A stretch of DNA of 12,713 bases from the NCBI GenBank assembly GCA_029288195.1, contig JARFPR010000058.1:1-12713 (forward strand). The letters run 5' to 3'. The notes beneath the pieces were generated by a model that had not been told where the DNA came from, did no database searches, and worked only from the letters and a program-made list of their open reading frames with translations. Numbering within the stretch: the first letter of the stretch is position 1; each line of letters starts with the position of its first letter. Made by a program: the position numbers and the translations under genes. Source of the stretch: Gammaproteobacteria bacterium. GTDB taxonomy: Bacteria > Pseudomonadota > Gammaproteobacteria > GCA-001735895. This document shows, piece by piece, positions 5,655-12,713 of this stretch.

Positions 5655-6359
5655 TTGAACCAACAGCTGATCGAAATCGAAAACCTGCGCTTCAGCTGGC
5701 CGGGCGCGACCACGCCACTGCTGGCCTGCGACGCGTTCAGTCTCGCGCACGGCGAACACCTGTTCGTGCGCGGCCCGTCGGGTAGCGGTAAATCGACCTT
5801 ACTGGGTCTCTTGACCGGCATCCTGACACCCGAATCCGGGCGCCTGTCCCTGATGCAGCAGGACACCGCCAGCCTGAGCGCGACCCGACGCGACCGGCTA
5901 CGCGCCGATCACATCGGCTATATCTTCCAGCAGTTCAACCTGGTGCCTTATCTCGACCTGGTCGAAAACGTCATCCTTCCATGCCGCTTTTCGCGCCGGC
6001 GCACCGATAACGCCGAGCGCGCCCACGGCAGCATAGTGGCGGCAGCCGAGTATCTGTTGAGTCACCTGTTTACCGAGGGGGAGCTGGATCGAAAAGCTCC
6101 GGTGGCGAATCTCAGCGTGGGCCAGCAGCAGCGAGTTGCGGCAGCGCGCGCGCTGATCGGCGACCCCGAGATCGTCATAGCCGACGAGCCGACTTCGTCG
6201 CTTGATTTCAGTGCGCGCGAACGCTTCGTCGACCTGCTGTTCGAACGGCTCGAAGAGACCAACGCAACCCTGGTCTTCGTCAGCCACGATCCGACACTCG
6301 GCGCGCATTTCAAGCGCGAGTCAGGGATAGATGAATTCCGCGCGAAGACGGTCGCATGA
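5655..6359 (+). CDS. ABC transporter ATP-binding protein of the Zur-regulated operon
   Basis: A 234-residue cytoplasmic ATPase of the LolD/MacB type. Motifs in order: Walker A GPSGSGKST (40-48), Q-loop FQQFNLVPY (91-99), signature LSVGQQQR (153-160), Walker B IVIADE (173-178), D-loop SSLD and H-loop His211. All catalytic residues are present. It should energise the FtsX-like permease encoded next, whose ATG overlaps this stop by four bases. The start is TTG 5655, 26 bases after zrgA: the frame has a stop at 5601 and no ATG or GTG between, and the family begins with the same IEIENLRFSWPG stretch. No good ribosome-binding site precedes it, so translation is probably coupled to zrgA or inefficient. 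The class usually works in mechanical or lipoprotein-related transport rather than classical zinc import (ZnuABC), so its exact job in zinc homeostasis is open. It is equivalent in position to PA4064 of Pseudomonas aeruginosa. Confidence 0.9.
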   Translation: MNQQLIEIENLRFSWPGATTPLLACDAFSLAHGEHLFVRGPSGSGKSTLLGLLTGILTPESGRLSLMQQDTASLSATRRDRLRADHIGYIFQQFNLVPYLDLVENVILPCRFSRRRTDNAERAHGSIVAAAEYLLSHLFTEGELDRKAPVANLSVGQQQRVAAARALIGDPEIVIADEPTSSLDFSARERFVDLLFERLEETNATLVFVSHDPTLGAHFKRESGIDEFRAKTVA

Positions 6360-7603
6360 ACCTGCTGCGCCTTGCCTGGAAGAGTCTGCTCAACCGGCGT
6401 AGCACCGTGCTGCTAACAATGTTGACGATCGCGGTCAGCGTCGCGTTGTTGCTCGGCGTCGAAAAAGTGCGGGCACACGCGCGTCAGAGTTTCGCCAATA
6501 CCGTGTCCGGCACCGACCTGATTGTCGGCGCACGCAGTGGCTCGGTGCAGCTGTTGCTCTATTCGGTGTTTCGTATCGGTAATGCGACCAATAATATTTC
6601 CTGGGACAGCTACCAGGAAATCGCCGCCCTGCCGGGTGTGCGTTGGGCAATTCCAATCTCGCTCGGGGATTCGCACCGCGGCTACCGCGTGGTCGGCACC
6701 ACGCGCGATTACTTCGAACATTTCCGCTACGCCAACAAACGTCGGCTCGAGTTCAGCGCCGGCCAAGCATTTCAGGATACCTACGACGCCGTGCTCGGTG
6801 CCGAGGTCGCGCGGCAGCTGGGTTACCAGAGCGGAGATCGCCTGATCGTAACTCACGGCCTTGGGGCTGATGGACTGGCAGCCGATCACAGCGACAAGCC
6901 ATTTGCGGTCAGCGGCGTACTGGCGCCCACCGGAACGCCGGTCGACCGCAGCGTACACGTCAGCCTGGCTGGTATCGAGGCGATTCACATCAACTGGAAC
7001 AAGGTCGAAACCGATCCTACTCTCGCACGCAGCAGCAGCGACCTGAGGCCGAGGGCCATTACCGCTTTCATGCTCGGTCTCGACAGTCGACTGTTAGCCT
7101 TCAAGCTACAACGCGAAATCAATCAGTACGCCAGCGAGCCGTTGCTGGCAATATTTCCAGGCGTCGCGCTGCAGGAACTGTGGGATCTGATGCGAGTAGC
7201 CGAACAGGCATTGGGCATCATTTCCCTGCTAGTTGCTGCCGCGGCGATGGTAGGTTTGCTCGCGGTATCTCTCGCCGCCCTCAACGAGCGCCGACGAGAA
7301 ATGGCGATACTGCGCTCGGTCGGCGCAAGCCACCTGCACGTCATGGGATTGCTGATCTCGGAATCCGCGCTGTTGACCGCGTTTGGCATCGGGCTCGGAA
7401 TGGTGCTGCAAAGCGCAGTCCTGCTGGTGCTGCAGCCCTGGCTCGTTGACCGGTTCGGGCTTTTCCTGCCATTCGGACTGCACGGCGCCCGCGAATGGGC
7501 AATGCTGGGCGGCCTGCTGCTCGCGGGGATCCTGGTCGGTCTATTTCCGGCCTGGCTTGGCTATCGCAACTCTCTCGCCGACGGTCTGTCTACGCGATTG
7601 TAA
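6356..7603 (+). CDS. FtsX/MacB-type ABC transporter permease of the Zur-regulated operon
   Basis: A 415-residue inner-membrane protein with the MacB/LolC topology: one membrane helix near the N-terminus (about 17-35), a large periplasmic domain (about 40-280), then three helices (about 283-309, 332-360 and 381-403). After the second helix is the conserved FtsX-domain stretch ERRREMAILRSVGAS (311-325), which contacts the ATPase. The periplasmic part has the MacB-core-like NTVSGTDLIVGARSGSVQLL at its start. The ATG sits in an ATGA overlap with the ATPase stop, indicating translational coupling and a stoichiometric complex. It matches PA4065 in position. Transporters of this fold usually do not pass ions through a channel but move or release periplasmic substrates by mechanotransmission, so a role in handling ZrgA or another zinc-related periplasmic or lipid-anchored partner is plausible. 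The DUF3299-type lipoprotein gene that follows in Pseudomonas is absent here. Confidence 0.9.
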   Translation: MNLLRLAWKSLLNRRSTVLLTMLTIAVSVALLLGVEKVRAHARQSFANTVSGTDLIVGARSGSVQLLLYSVFRIGNATNNISWDSYQEIAALPGVRWAIPISLGDSHRGYRVVGTTRDYFEHFRYANKRRLEFSAGQAFQDTYDAVLGAEVARQLGYQSGDRLIVTHGLGADGLAADHSDKPFAVSGVLAPTGTPVDRSVHVSLAGIEAIHINWNKVETDPTLARSSSDLRPRAITAFMLGLDSRLLAFKLQREINQYASEPLLAIFPGVALQELWDLMRVAEQALGIISLLVAAAAMVGLLAVSLAALNERRREMAILRSVGASHLHVMGLLISESALLTAFGIGLGMVLQSAVLLVLQPWLVDRFGLFLPFGLHGAREWAMLGGLLLAGILVGLFPAWLGYRNSLADGLSTRL

Positions 7604-8024
7604 GGAATATTGCCAGGTTGCTGCTCACTGAGCCGATATACCGCAAGTTTTCAATTCTAATGAGTGCACTTTGCAACCCGGTTATTACCGCTGGTGCTCA
7701 AATTCAAACCTCCGCTTCTGGCAGAAGGATCTCTCTGAGATGAACTGCTTCAGCGTTTCATTTGGGGAAAGCAGGCTCCTGGAATTAAACCTTAAACGGC
7801 TGCTACCGAGCCACAACAGATTCTTATTAACCGCTTAGACTTTTGTGTTTCACTGATATATCGGTTAGGGGCTAAAGGTCGATATCCCCGAAATCGGCCA
7901 GTTGGAAGGGTCAATTTATGTTACATTCTGATCATTCTGCTGGGGGCAGGGTGTGGACGATAGCAATCTTCATTCATAGTTGTTGTTGAACCGCTTACAG
8001 CCAGATAATAAAAATGGTAACCAA
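7604..8024. other. Intergenic stretch between the zinc operon and the kinase gene
   Basis: About 420 bases with no credible gene. Base composition falls sharply from the GC-rich permease gene to the AT-richer kinase block. A small hairpin (CGGT-TATT-ACCG, about 7679-7690) lies about 75 bases after the permease stop but has no T run, so I do not call a terminator. Short stop-bounded frames here, such as the 27-codon one at 7660-7743, lack a ribosome-binding site. The stretch presumably holds the kinase promoter, but no convincing -35/-10 pair was found. Confidence 0.5.
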
Positions 8025-9659
8025 ATGGATGAATCGAGGAATAGCCAGAATCTTCAATTAGAAATTGAAAATCTTCGCGAGGAACTACATAACCAGGTTC
8101 AAACCAATAGCGAGCTCCTGGTCTACAAACAGCAACTCGATGCAATATTGAATAATGCACCGGTAGAGGTGTACCTGAAAGACCGTGAAGGTCGCTATCT
8201 CAGGATTAACAAGCAATTCGAAAAAATATTTGGGGTTAAAAACGAAGACCTGGTGGGATTGTTGCCAACCGATGTGCATGATCCTGAACTGGGCGCTTCT
8301 ACCCGCAATCACGACTTATTCGTATTAAATTCCGGGATAGTCGAGGAACGCGAAGAGTCAGCCAGATTAGTCAGCGATAATCAATTACATACCTTGTTGA
8401 CAATAAAGTTTCCAGTATTCAATGATGATGGAGAGGTTGATGGCCTGGGCGCGATAGTGACCGACATAACCGAACGCAAACAGATGGAAGAGACCATACG
8501 TCGAGCCCAGAAGATGGATGCGGTAGGTCAATTGACTGGCGGAATCGCTCACGACTTCAACAATATACTCGGCATTGTCCTGGGCAACCTGGAGCTTATG
8601 AAACGCCTTCTATCGAATGATGAAAAGGCGATTGCCCATCTTGAAGCCGCTTACAAGGGAGCTAGCCGCGGCAAAGAATTGACCAGGAAACTGCTAGGTT
8701 TTTCCCGGACGGCAGGAGGATTAGCGAAAATCGTTTCCCTAAACGAATTTATAGGGGGTATGGAAGACCTGATCAGGAAATCCCTGACCGTTTCAATCGA
8801 CACGAAAATGCTATTGGAGAAAGACCTCTGGAAAGTCGAAATAGACCCCGGTGATCTGGAAGACGCGATATTAAATCTCTCGCTTAATGCCCTTGATTCT
8901 ATGCCTGCAGGTGGTGAGATTACTATAAAAACAGCCAATAAAATTATCGATAAAAACTATTTTGAATCTGATTCGCCGACGAAGTCCGGGGAATTCGTGA
9001 TGTTTTCGGTTTGCGATAATGGGCAGGGCATGACAGCGGAAGTTCGTAAGAAAGCGATGGAGCCTTTTTTTACAACCAAGGAGGCAAGCAAAGGTACTGG
9101 TTTAGGTCTCAGCATGGTTTACGGGTTTGTGAAGCGCTCCGGGGGACACATAAAAATTTACTCTGAGGCGGGTGAAGGAACGGAAATCAGAATTTATCTA
9201 CCCCGTGCGCATGAAGAGGGTAAATCGGGAAAAGAGATTCCTTTAGAGGCAGATCTTCCACGTGGGCACGAGACAATTTTAATCGTCGACGACGAGAAAG
9301 CACTGGTCGATATTGCCGTCTTGTATCTTCAGGACCTGGGCTACAAAACCGTAACAGCGAATAATAGCGAACAGGCTTTAGAAGTACTTAAAGGCAATAC
9401 GGCTATTGATCTATTGTTCACCGATGTAATCATGCCGGGAGGGAGCGATGGCTACGACCTGGCTTTGACCGCTCGCGGATTATACCCGTCTGTGAAGGTA
9501 TTAATAACCAGTGGATTTACTAAAAAACACGATGAGCTTGTCAATGATAAAAGCAAATATTACTCCAGGCTTGCCTCTAACCTCCTGAATAAACCCTATG
9601 ACAATGCCGACCTCGCTAAAGCGGTTCGGAGAGCATTGGATGAGGTGGTTAAGTCGTGA
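8025..9659 (+). CDS. Soluble PAS-domain hybrid sensor histidine kinase with C-terminal receiver
   Basis: A 544-residue kinase with no membrane segment or signal peptide, so it senses in the cytoplasm. Domains: a short N-terminal coiled coil (about 10-40), a PAS domain (about 38-150, ending in GLGAIVTDITERKQME), HisKA with H-box GGIAHDFNNIL (phosphoacceptor His176), HATPase_c with N-box LSLNALDSMP (Asn288), G1 DNGQGM (331-336), F-box EPFFTTKE and G2 KGTGLGLSM, then a receiver (about 427-540) with DD 432-433, phosphoacceptor Asp467 in TDVIMP, Thr495 and Lys523. All key residues are present. The PAS ligand is unknown. The frame is open from TTG 7980, but ATG 8025 is the only in-frame ATG near the domain start and is chosen despite a weak ribosome-binding site. 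Its stop overlaps the next receiver gene by four bases. It is AT-richer than its neighbours, which suggests separate acquisition. Confidence 0.9.
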   Translation: MDESRNSQNLQLEIENLREELHNQVQTNSELLVYKQQLDAILNNAPVEVYLKDREGRYLRINKQFEKIFGVKNEDLVGLLPTDVHDPELGASTRNHDLFVLNSGIVEEREESARLVSDNQLHTLLTIKFPVFNDDGEVDGLGAIVTDITERKQMEETIRRAQKMDAVGQLTGGIAHDFNNILGIVLGNLELMKRLLSNDEKAIAHLEAAYKGASRGKELTRKLLGFSRTAGGLAKIVSLNEFIGGMEDLIRKSLTVSIDTKMLLEKDLWKVEIDPGDLEDAILNLSLNALDSMPAGGEITIKTANKIIDKNYFESDSPTKSGEFVMFSVCDNGQGMTAEVRKKAMEPFFTTKEASKGTGLGLSMVYGFVKRSGGHIKIYSEAGEGTEIRIYLPRAHEEGKSGKEIPLEADLPRGHETILIVDDEKALVDIAVLYLQDLGYKTVTANNSEQALEVLKGNTAIDLLFTDVIMPGGSDGYDLALTARGLYPSVKVLITSGFTKKHDELVNDKSKYYSRLASNLLNKPYDNADLAKAVRRALDEVVKS

Positions 9660-10042
9660 CAAAGCCAACAATTCTTGTTGTCGATGATGAGCCTATGATG
9701 ACTAGTATCGTTAGTGAAGTCGGTGAATTGCGTGGGTTTGAAGTCATTGAAACAAACAGTGCCAGTGAATTTCAAAGTGCCTGGCAGGATCATGATCCAA
9801 CGGTAGTCGTAATGGACATTATTATGCCCGATATGGGCGGGGTTGAGTTGCTTAAGTGGTTATCTGAACAAAAATGTTTGGCACCCATTATTCTAATGAG
9901 CGGGTATGATAAAAACTACATGGAGACGGCATCTACCGTAGGTAGCGGGAACGGGAATACAATCGTAGGAACTTTAACCAAACCATTTCAAATAGCCGAG
10001 TTGGAAGCCCTGTTGCAGAATTCTTTATTGGCATATCAGTAG
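9656..10042 (+). CDS. Single-domain response regulator (CheY-like receiver)
   Basis: A 128-residue receiver with no output domain. The acidic pocket is Asp10/Asp11 (VVDDEP), the phosphoacceptor is Asp54 (VMDIIMPDMGG), with Ser82 (LMSGYD) and Lys109 (TLTKPF), so phosphorylation should be possible. It starts with GTG in a GTGA overlap with the kinase stop, so the two are made together and this is very probably the kinase's partner. With no DNA-binding or enzymatic domain it must act by protein contact, as a phosphate sink, or as a relay carrier to a distant phosphotransferase. Its target cannot be read from the window. The N-terminal segment resembles receivers found beside PAS hybrid kinases in many marine proteobacteria. 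Confidence 0.9.
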   Translation: MTKPTILVVDDEPMMTSIVSEVGELRGFEVIETNSASEFQSAWQDHDPTVVVMDIIMPDMGGVELLKWLSEQKCLAPIILMSGYDKNYMETASTVGSGNGNTIVGTLTKPFQIAELEALLQNSLLAYQ

Positions 10043-10107
10043 TATATTTCAATTACGAAATTCTCTGGAAAGGGCGCACCATAGAGGTTTGAGAACGAAT
10101 TGCCATT

Positions 10108-10902
10108 ATGTATAAACCTGGAAATGTCATCACCTCATCAGAGAGAGATGTTGAATTCGATAAAGGCAGGCACCATCGCGCCAGGCTTGGATTTATATTG
10201 ATGTCAACCGACCTTGCGGCCGAAGCCGATTTTTATGATATGGCACCAGAAGGCGTCGCAGTTCATATTACCCGACTGAAGACCGATGACTTCACGACCA
10301 GTGAAACCTTGTCGCGTCATATCGAATACATGGCCGACGCGGCTTCCCGGATTCAGCCCGATGCCAGGCCCGGCGTGATTAGTTATAGCTGCACTTCGGG
10401 ATCGATTGTCATCGGGGAAGAAAAGGTGATGGCAGAAATCAGCAAAGGTGCGCCTTATGCTATTCCGATGACCCTGGTTACCGGCGTTGTCGACGCCTTG
10501 CGTGAACTCAATGCAAGCAGGATCGTGGTGGGCACTCCCTATATTGATGAGATCAACACCAGGGAAGCCGAGTTCCTCCACCACAAGGGCTTCGAGGTTT
10601 TGGACATACAGGGATTGAACCTTGAAACCGGGATCGAGTTTGGCACTGTCACGCCGGCTTACTGGAAGAAGTTTGCCATTGAAATCGATCGCCCGGATGC
10701 GGATGCCATATTTCTAAGCTGTGGTGGAATTCGTGCACTGGAGGTGGTGGAGGAAATCGAGGAATTGATCAATAAACCGGTGATTACCAGCAACCAGGCA
10801 CAGATGTGGAGTTGCTTGCGTCGAGCAGGGATAGTCGACACTATTGATCGGTTTGGTCGAATTTTTCAAATGGCTGGACACGGAATTTCCAACTCGTCCT
10901 GA
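10108..10902 (+). CDS. Asp/Glu racemase superfamily protein (maleate isomerase / EutA-like)
   Basis: A 264-residue cytoplasmic enzyme of the aspartate/glutamate racemase, maleate cis-trans isomerase and arylmalonate decarboxylase superfamily. Both catalytic-type cysteines are present: C95 in SYSCTSGS and C205 in LSCGGIRALEVV. The pair is typical of racemases and maleate isomerase, whereas arylmalonate decarboxylase keeps only the second. Other family stretches are TLVTGVVDALREL (122-134), RIVVGTPYIDEIN (138-150) and PVITSNQAQMW (214-224). The closest resemblance is to EutA of ectoine-use clusters or to maleate isomerase, but no other ectoine or nicotinate genes are in view, so substrate is unassigned. 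The ATG at 10108 has no clear ribosome-binding site; a GAGG lies too far upstream. The gap to the receiver gene is 65 bases with no strong terminator, so read-through is possible. It converges on gabT across a shared hairpin. Confidence 0.85.
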   Translation: MYKPGNVITSSERDVEFDKGRHHRARLGFILMSTDLAAEADFYDMAPEGVAVHITRLKTDDFTTSETLSRHIEYMADAASRIQPDARPGVISYSCTSGSIVIGEEKVMAEISKGAPYAIPMTLVTGVVDALRELNASRIVVGTPYIDEINTREAEFLHHKGFEVLDIQGLNLETGIEFGTVTPAYWKKFAIEIDRPDADAIFLSCGGIRALEVVEEIEELINKPVITSNQAQMWSCLRRAGIVDTIDRFGRIFQMAGHGISNSS

Positions 10903-10954
10903 AACGTACCACGAATGTTCGATCGCGGCCGAATGTCGTCAGCCAGGGAAGGAA

Positions 10955-10976
10955 CTACCCCGATTTCCGGGGGTAG
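10955..10976. terminator. Shared hairpin terminator between the racemase gene and gabT
   Basis: CTACCCC (10955-10961) and GGGGTAG (10970-10976) form a perfect seven-base-pair GC-rich stem with an eight-base loop. It sits in the 85-base gap between convergent genes, 52 bases after the racemase stop and 11 bases after the gabT stop. Neither side has a clean T run (the minus side reads TTCCTTCC), so it may terminate imperfectly, but the position supports bidirectional use. Confidence 0.6.
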
Positions 10977-10987
10977 CTGTTATCAAT

Positions 10988-12307
10988 TCAAACCAGGTCC
11001 TGCAGGCATTTTTCGAGGATATCCATGCCCTCGTTGATCAGCGTATCGCTGATATTTAGTGCCGGCAGGAAGCGAATAACGTTTCCGCGTGCGCCGCAGC
11101 TGAGCAGGGCCAGGCCGTTTTCGTAGGCACGTCCGACTAATGCTTTAGTCAGCTCCGGGTCCGGCTGCTCGGCATCTCCGTTCTTGACCAGCTCCATCGC
11201 CATCATCGCGCCGTGGCTGGTGCGCAGTTGACCGATGTTGTTTGAGAACTTCGCCTGCAAGGCTTCGAGGCGTTGGGCAAACACTTCACTCACGTGACTC
11301 GCCGATTCGACCAGGTTCTCTTCCTCGATGATGTCGATCATCGCTAATCCGGCAACACAACCGAGCGGCGAGCCGGCGTAGGTGCCACCAATTCCACCGG
11401 GTAGCGCGGCGTCCATGATCTCGGCTTTGCCCACCACCGCTGCAATCGGGAAACCGTTGGCCATACCCTTGGCGACCGTCATCAGATCAGCCTCGATACC
11501 GGCGTATTCGCTGCAAAACATTTTGCCGGTGCGTGCAAAACCGGTCTGAATTTCATCGACGATCATAACGATGCCATGCTCGTCGCACAGCGCCCTGAGC
11601 GCCTGCATGAATTCGACCGGAGCCGGGTAGAAGCCACCTTCACCCTGTACCGGCTCGATGATGATCGCAGCGACATCAGTGGGTGCAATATCAGCCAGAA
11701 ACAGATCGTTCACTGCTGTCAGCGAATCCTCGACTGAAATGCCGTGATAATCGATCGGAAATCGTGCGTGATAAATCTCTGCCGGGAAAGGGCCGAACAG
11801 ATTTTTATAGGGCGTGATCTTGCCGGTCATGCCCATGGTCAGGTTGGTTCTGCCGTGATAACCGCCGTTGAAGGCAATGACGCCGCGTCGACCCGTATGC
11901 GCACGTGCAATTTTGACCGCATTTTCGACCGCCTCGGCACCGGTTGTGACGAATATCGATTTTTTCTTCGAGGCACCCGGTGCCAGCTCATTAAGCTTTT
12001 CTGCCAACCTTACCGCGCTGTCGTAAGGGGTTACCATAACGCAGGTATGGCTGAATCTTTCCAGTTGCTCAGCGACCGCGGCAACGATTTTCGGATGGCT
12101 GTGTCCGGCCGAGCAAACCGCGATACCGGTGCCAAAATCGATGTAGCGCTTGCCTTCCACGTCCCAGATTTCAGATCCCAGTGCACGCTCTACATAGACC
12201 GGGGCAATATTGCCCTCACCGCGCGCGATGGCATCATCCTTGCGTGCCTGCCAGTCCTGGTTGGAGAGTCCGCCGGGTTCAGTTACTTTCAATTCTGCGT
12301 TGCTCAC
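10988..12307 (-). CDS. gabT: 4-aminobutyrate aminotransferase
   Basis: A 439-residue class III PLP-dependent aminotransferase that transfers the amino group of GABA to 2-oxoglutarate, giving succinate semialdehyde and glutamate. It closely resembles E. coli GabT over its whole length: GIAVCSAGHSHPKIV (61-75), TTGAEAVENAVKIARA (121-136), IIIEPVQGEGGF (215-226), DEIQTG (251-256) and the PLP lysine K280 in VAKGMANGFP. The start is GTG 12307, which overlaps the gabD stop as GTGA and has GGGAGG nine bases upstream; the ATG at 12328 would place that ribosome-binding site inside the gene. The four-base overlap shows coupling to gabD. Length is slightly above the usual 420-430 residues because of an N-terminal extension of about 15. 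Ornithine, diaminobutyrate or 5-aminovalerate are possible alternative donors, but the gabD neighbour favours GABA. Confidence 0.92.
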   Translation of the reverse strand: MSNAELKVTEPGGLSNQDWQARKDDAIARGEGNIAPVYVERALGSEIWDVEGKRYIDFGTGIAVCSAGHSHPKIVAAVAEQLERFSHTCVMVTPYDSAVRLAEKLNELAPGASKKKSIFVTTGAEAVENAVKIARAHTGRRGVIAFNGGYHGRTNLTMGMTGKITPYKNLFGPFPAEIYHARFPIDYHGISVEDSLTAVNDLFLADIAPTDVAAIIIEPVQGEGGFYPAPVEFMQALRALCDEHGIVMIVDEIQTGFARTGKMFCSEYAGIEADLMTVAKGMANGFPIAAVVGKAEIMDAALPGGIGGTYAGSPLGCVAGLAMIDIIEEENLVESASHVSEVFAQRLEALQAKFSNNIGQLRTSHGAMMAMELVKNGDAEQPDPELTKALVGRAYENGLALLSCGARGNVIRFLPALNISDTLINEGMDILEKCLQDLV

Positions 12308-12713
12308 TGGTCGATTCCTCCCAGGCACATGTACTTGATTTCAGTGTAGTCATCGAGACCGTATTTTGAACCTTCACGACCCTGCCCGGATTCTTTGACC
12401 CCACCGAAGGGTGCCATTTCATTAGAGATGATGCCTTCGTTGATGCCGACGATGCCATACTCGAGGCTCTCGGCAACTCGCCAGATGCGGCCGATATCAC
12501 GGGCATAGAAATAGCAGGCGAGGCCGAACTCGGTGTCGTTCGCCATCTGGATGGCCTCGTCCTCGGTGTCGAACTTGAACAGGGGTGCGATGGGTCCGAA
12601 AATCTCTTCGCGAAAAACGCGCATTTCGCCCGTAACGTTGGTCAAAATGGTAGGTTCAAAGAAATTTGTTCCCAGTTCAGAGCGATTGCCGCCGGCAACC
12701 ATTTTTGCGCCCT
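12304..12713 (-). CDS. gabD: Succinate-semialdehyde dehydrogenase, C-terminal part
   Basis: The last 135 or so codons of an aldehyde dehydrogenase that enters from the right edge. They match the C-terminal end of E. coli GabD closely: NFFEPTILTNV, the conserved EEIFGP box, ANDTEFGLACYFYARD, EYGIVGINEG, and the ending FGGVKESGQGREGSKYG then YTEIKYMCLGG. The active-site cysteine and NAD(P) loop lie outside the window. It oxidises succinate semialdehyde to succinate, completing GABA breakdown into the TCA cycle. Its TGA overlaps the gabT GTG by four bases, so gabD and gabT form an operon transcribed leftward, with the promoter outside the window. Confidence 0.93.
   Translation of the reverse strand, partial: GAKMVAGGNRSELGTNFFEPTILTNVTGEMRVFREEIFGPIAPLFKFDTEDEAIQMANDTEFGLACYFYARDIGRIWRVAESLEYGIVGINEGIISNEMAPFGGVKESGQGREGSKYGLDDYTEIKYMCLGGIDQ

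Noticed and set aside
7495..7743. Short plus-strand frames at and after the end of the permease gene
   Set aside because: They overlap the permease in another frame or lie in the non-coding gap, lack ribosome-binding sites, and show no recognisable protein features.
7829..7997. Direct repeat AACCGCTTA at 7829-7837 and 7989-7997
   Set aside because: A nine-base match in about 400 bases is not far from chance, and no other feature lines up with it.
1..12713. CRISPR arrays, tRNA or rRNA genes, insertion sequences and attachment sites
   Set aside because: I saw no regularly spaced repeats, cloverleaf sequences, transposase or integrase motifs, or terminal inverted repeats.

Overview
The window reads as part of a proteobacterial chromosome, most likely a free-living (possibly marine) gammaproteobacterium. 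This rests on gene content, not on any marker gene: a Zur-type operator in front of a ZrgA (DUF2796) zinc operon of the kind known from Pseudomonas and Vibrio, enteric-like GabT and GabD, and an Lrp/AsnC regulator controlling amine or amino-acid genes. No rRNA, tRNA, insertion sequence, phage gene or CRISPR array was seen. Most of the window is fairly GC-rich with tightly packed genes. The two-component block at about 7.6-10.05 kb is visibly more AT-rich.

Region 1 (1-4817) is a divergent catabolic-looking locus. Leftward runs an operon of an Lrp/AsnC regulator, a glutamine-synthetase-fold ligase of the GlnT/gamma-glutamylamide type, a MetX-like alpha/beta hydrolase-fold acyltransferase, and the first 40 codons of an unidentified protein. 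Rightward runs a Rieske non-heme iron oxygenase followed by a glyoxalase-I-like metalloenzyme. The AT-rich gap between them carries a widely spaced inverted repeat and a candidate lrp promoter. The likely theme is oxidation and gamma-glutamylation of an amine or N-methylated compound; the substrate cannot be read from the sequence.

Region 2 (about 4950-7603) is a Zur-regulated zinc operon: an almost perfect Zur box over the -10 element, then a His-rich periplasmic ZrgA protein, an ABC ATPase and a FtsX/MacB-type permease, closely spaced or overlapping. It matches the P. aeruginosa PA4063-PA4065 arrangement but lacks the lipoprotein gene that follows there.

Region 3 (7604-10042) is a 420-base non-coding stretch followed by a soluble PAS hybrid histidine kinase and a translationally coupled single-domain receiver. 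Region 4 (10108-12713) has an Asp/Glu-racemase-family enzyme converging on a leftward gabD-gabT pair, with a shared hairpin terminator between them. GabT and GabD convert GABA to succinate. Since gamma-glutamylated polyamine pathways end in GABA, regions 1 and 4 may be metabolically linked, but that is inference. Several starts were chosen from ribosome-binding sites: GTG for gabT and the receiver, TTG for the ABC ATPase, and internal ATGs for the ligase, the Rieske protein and the kinase.
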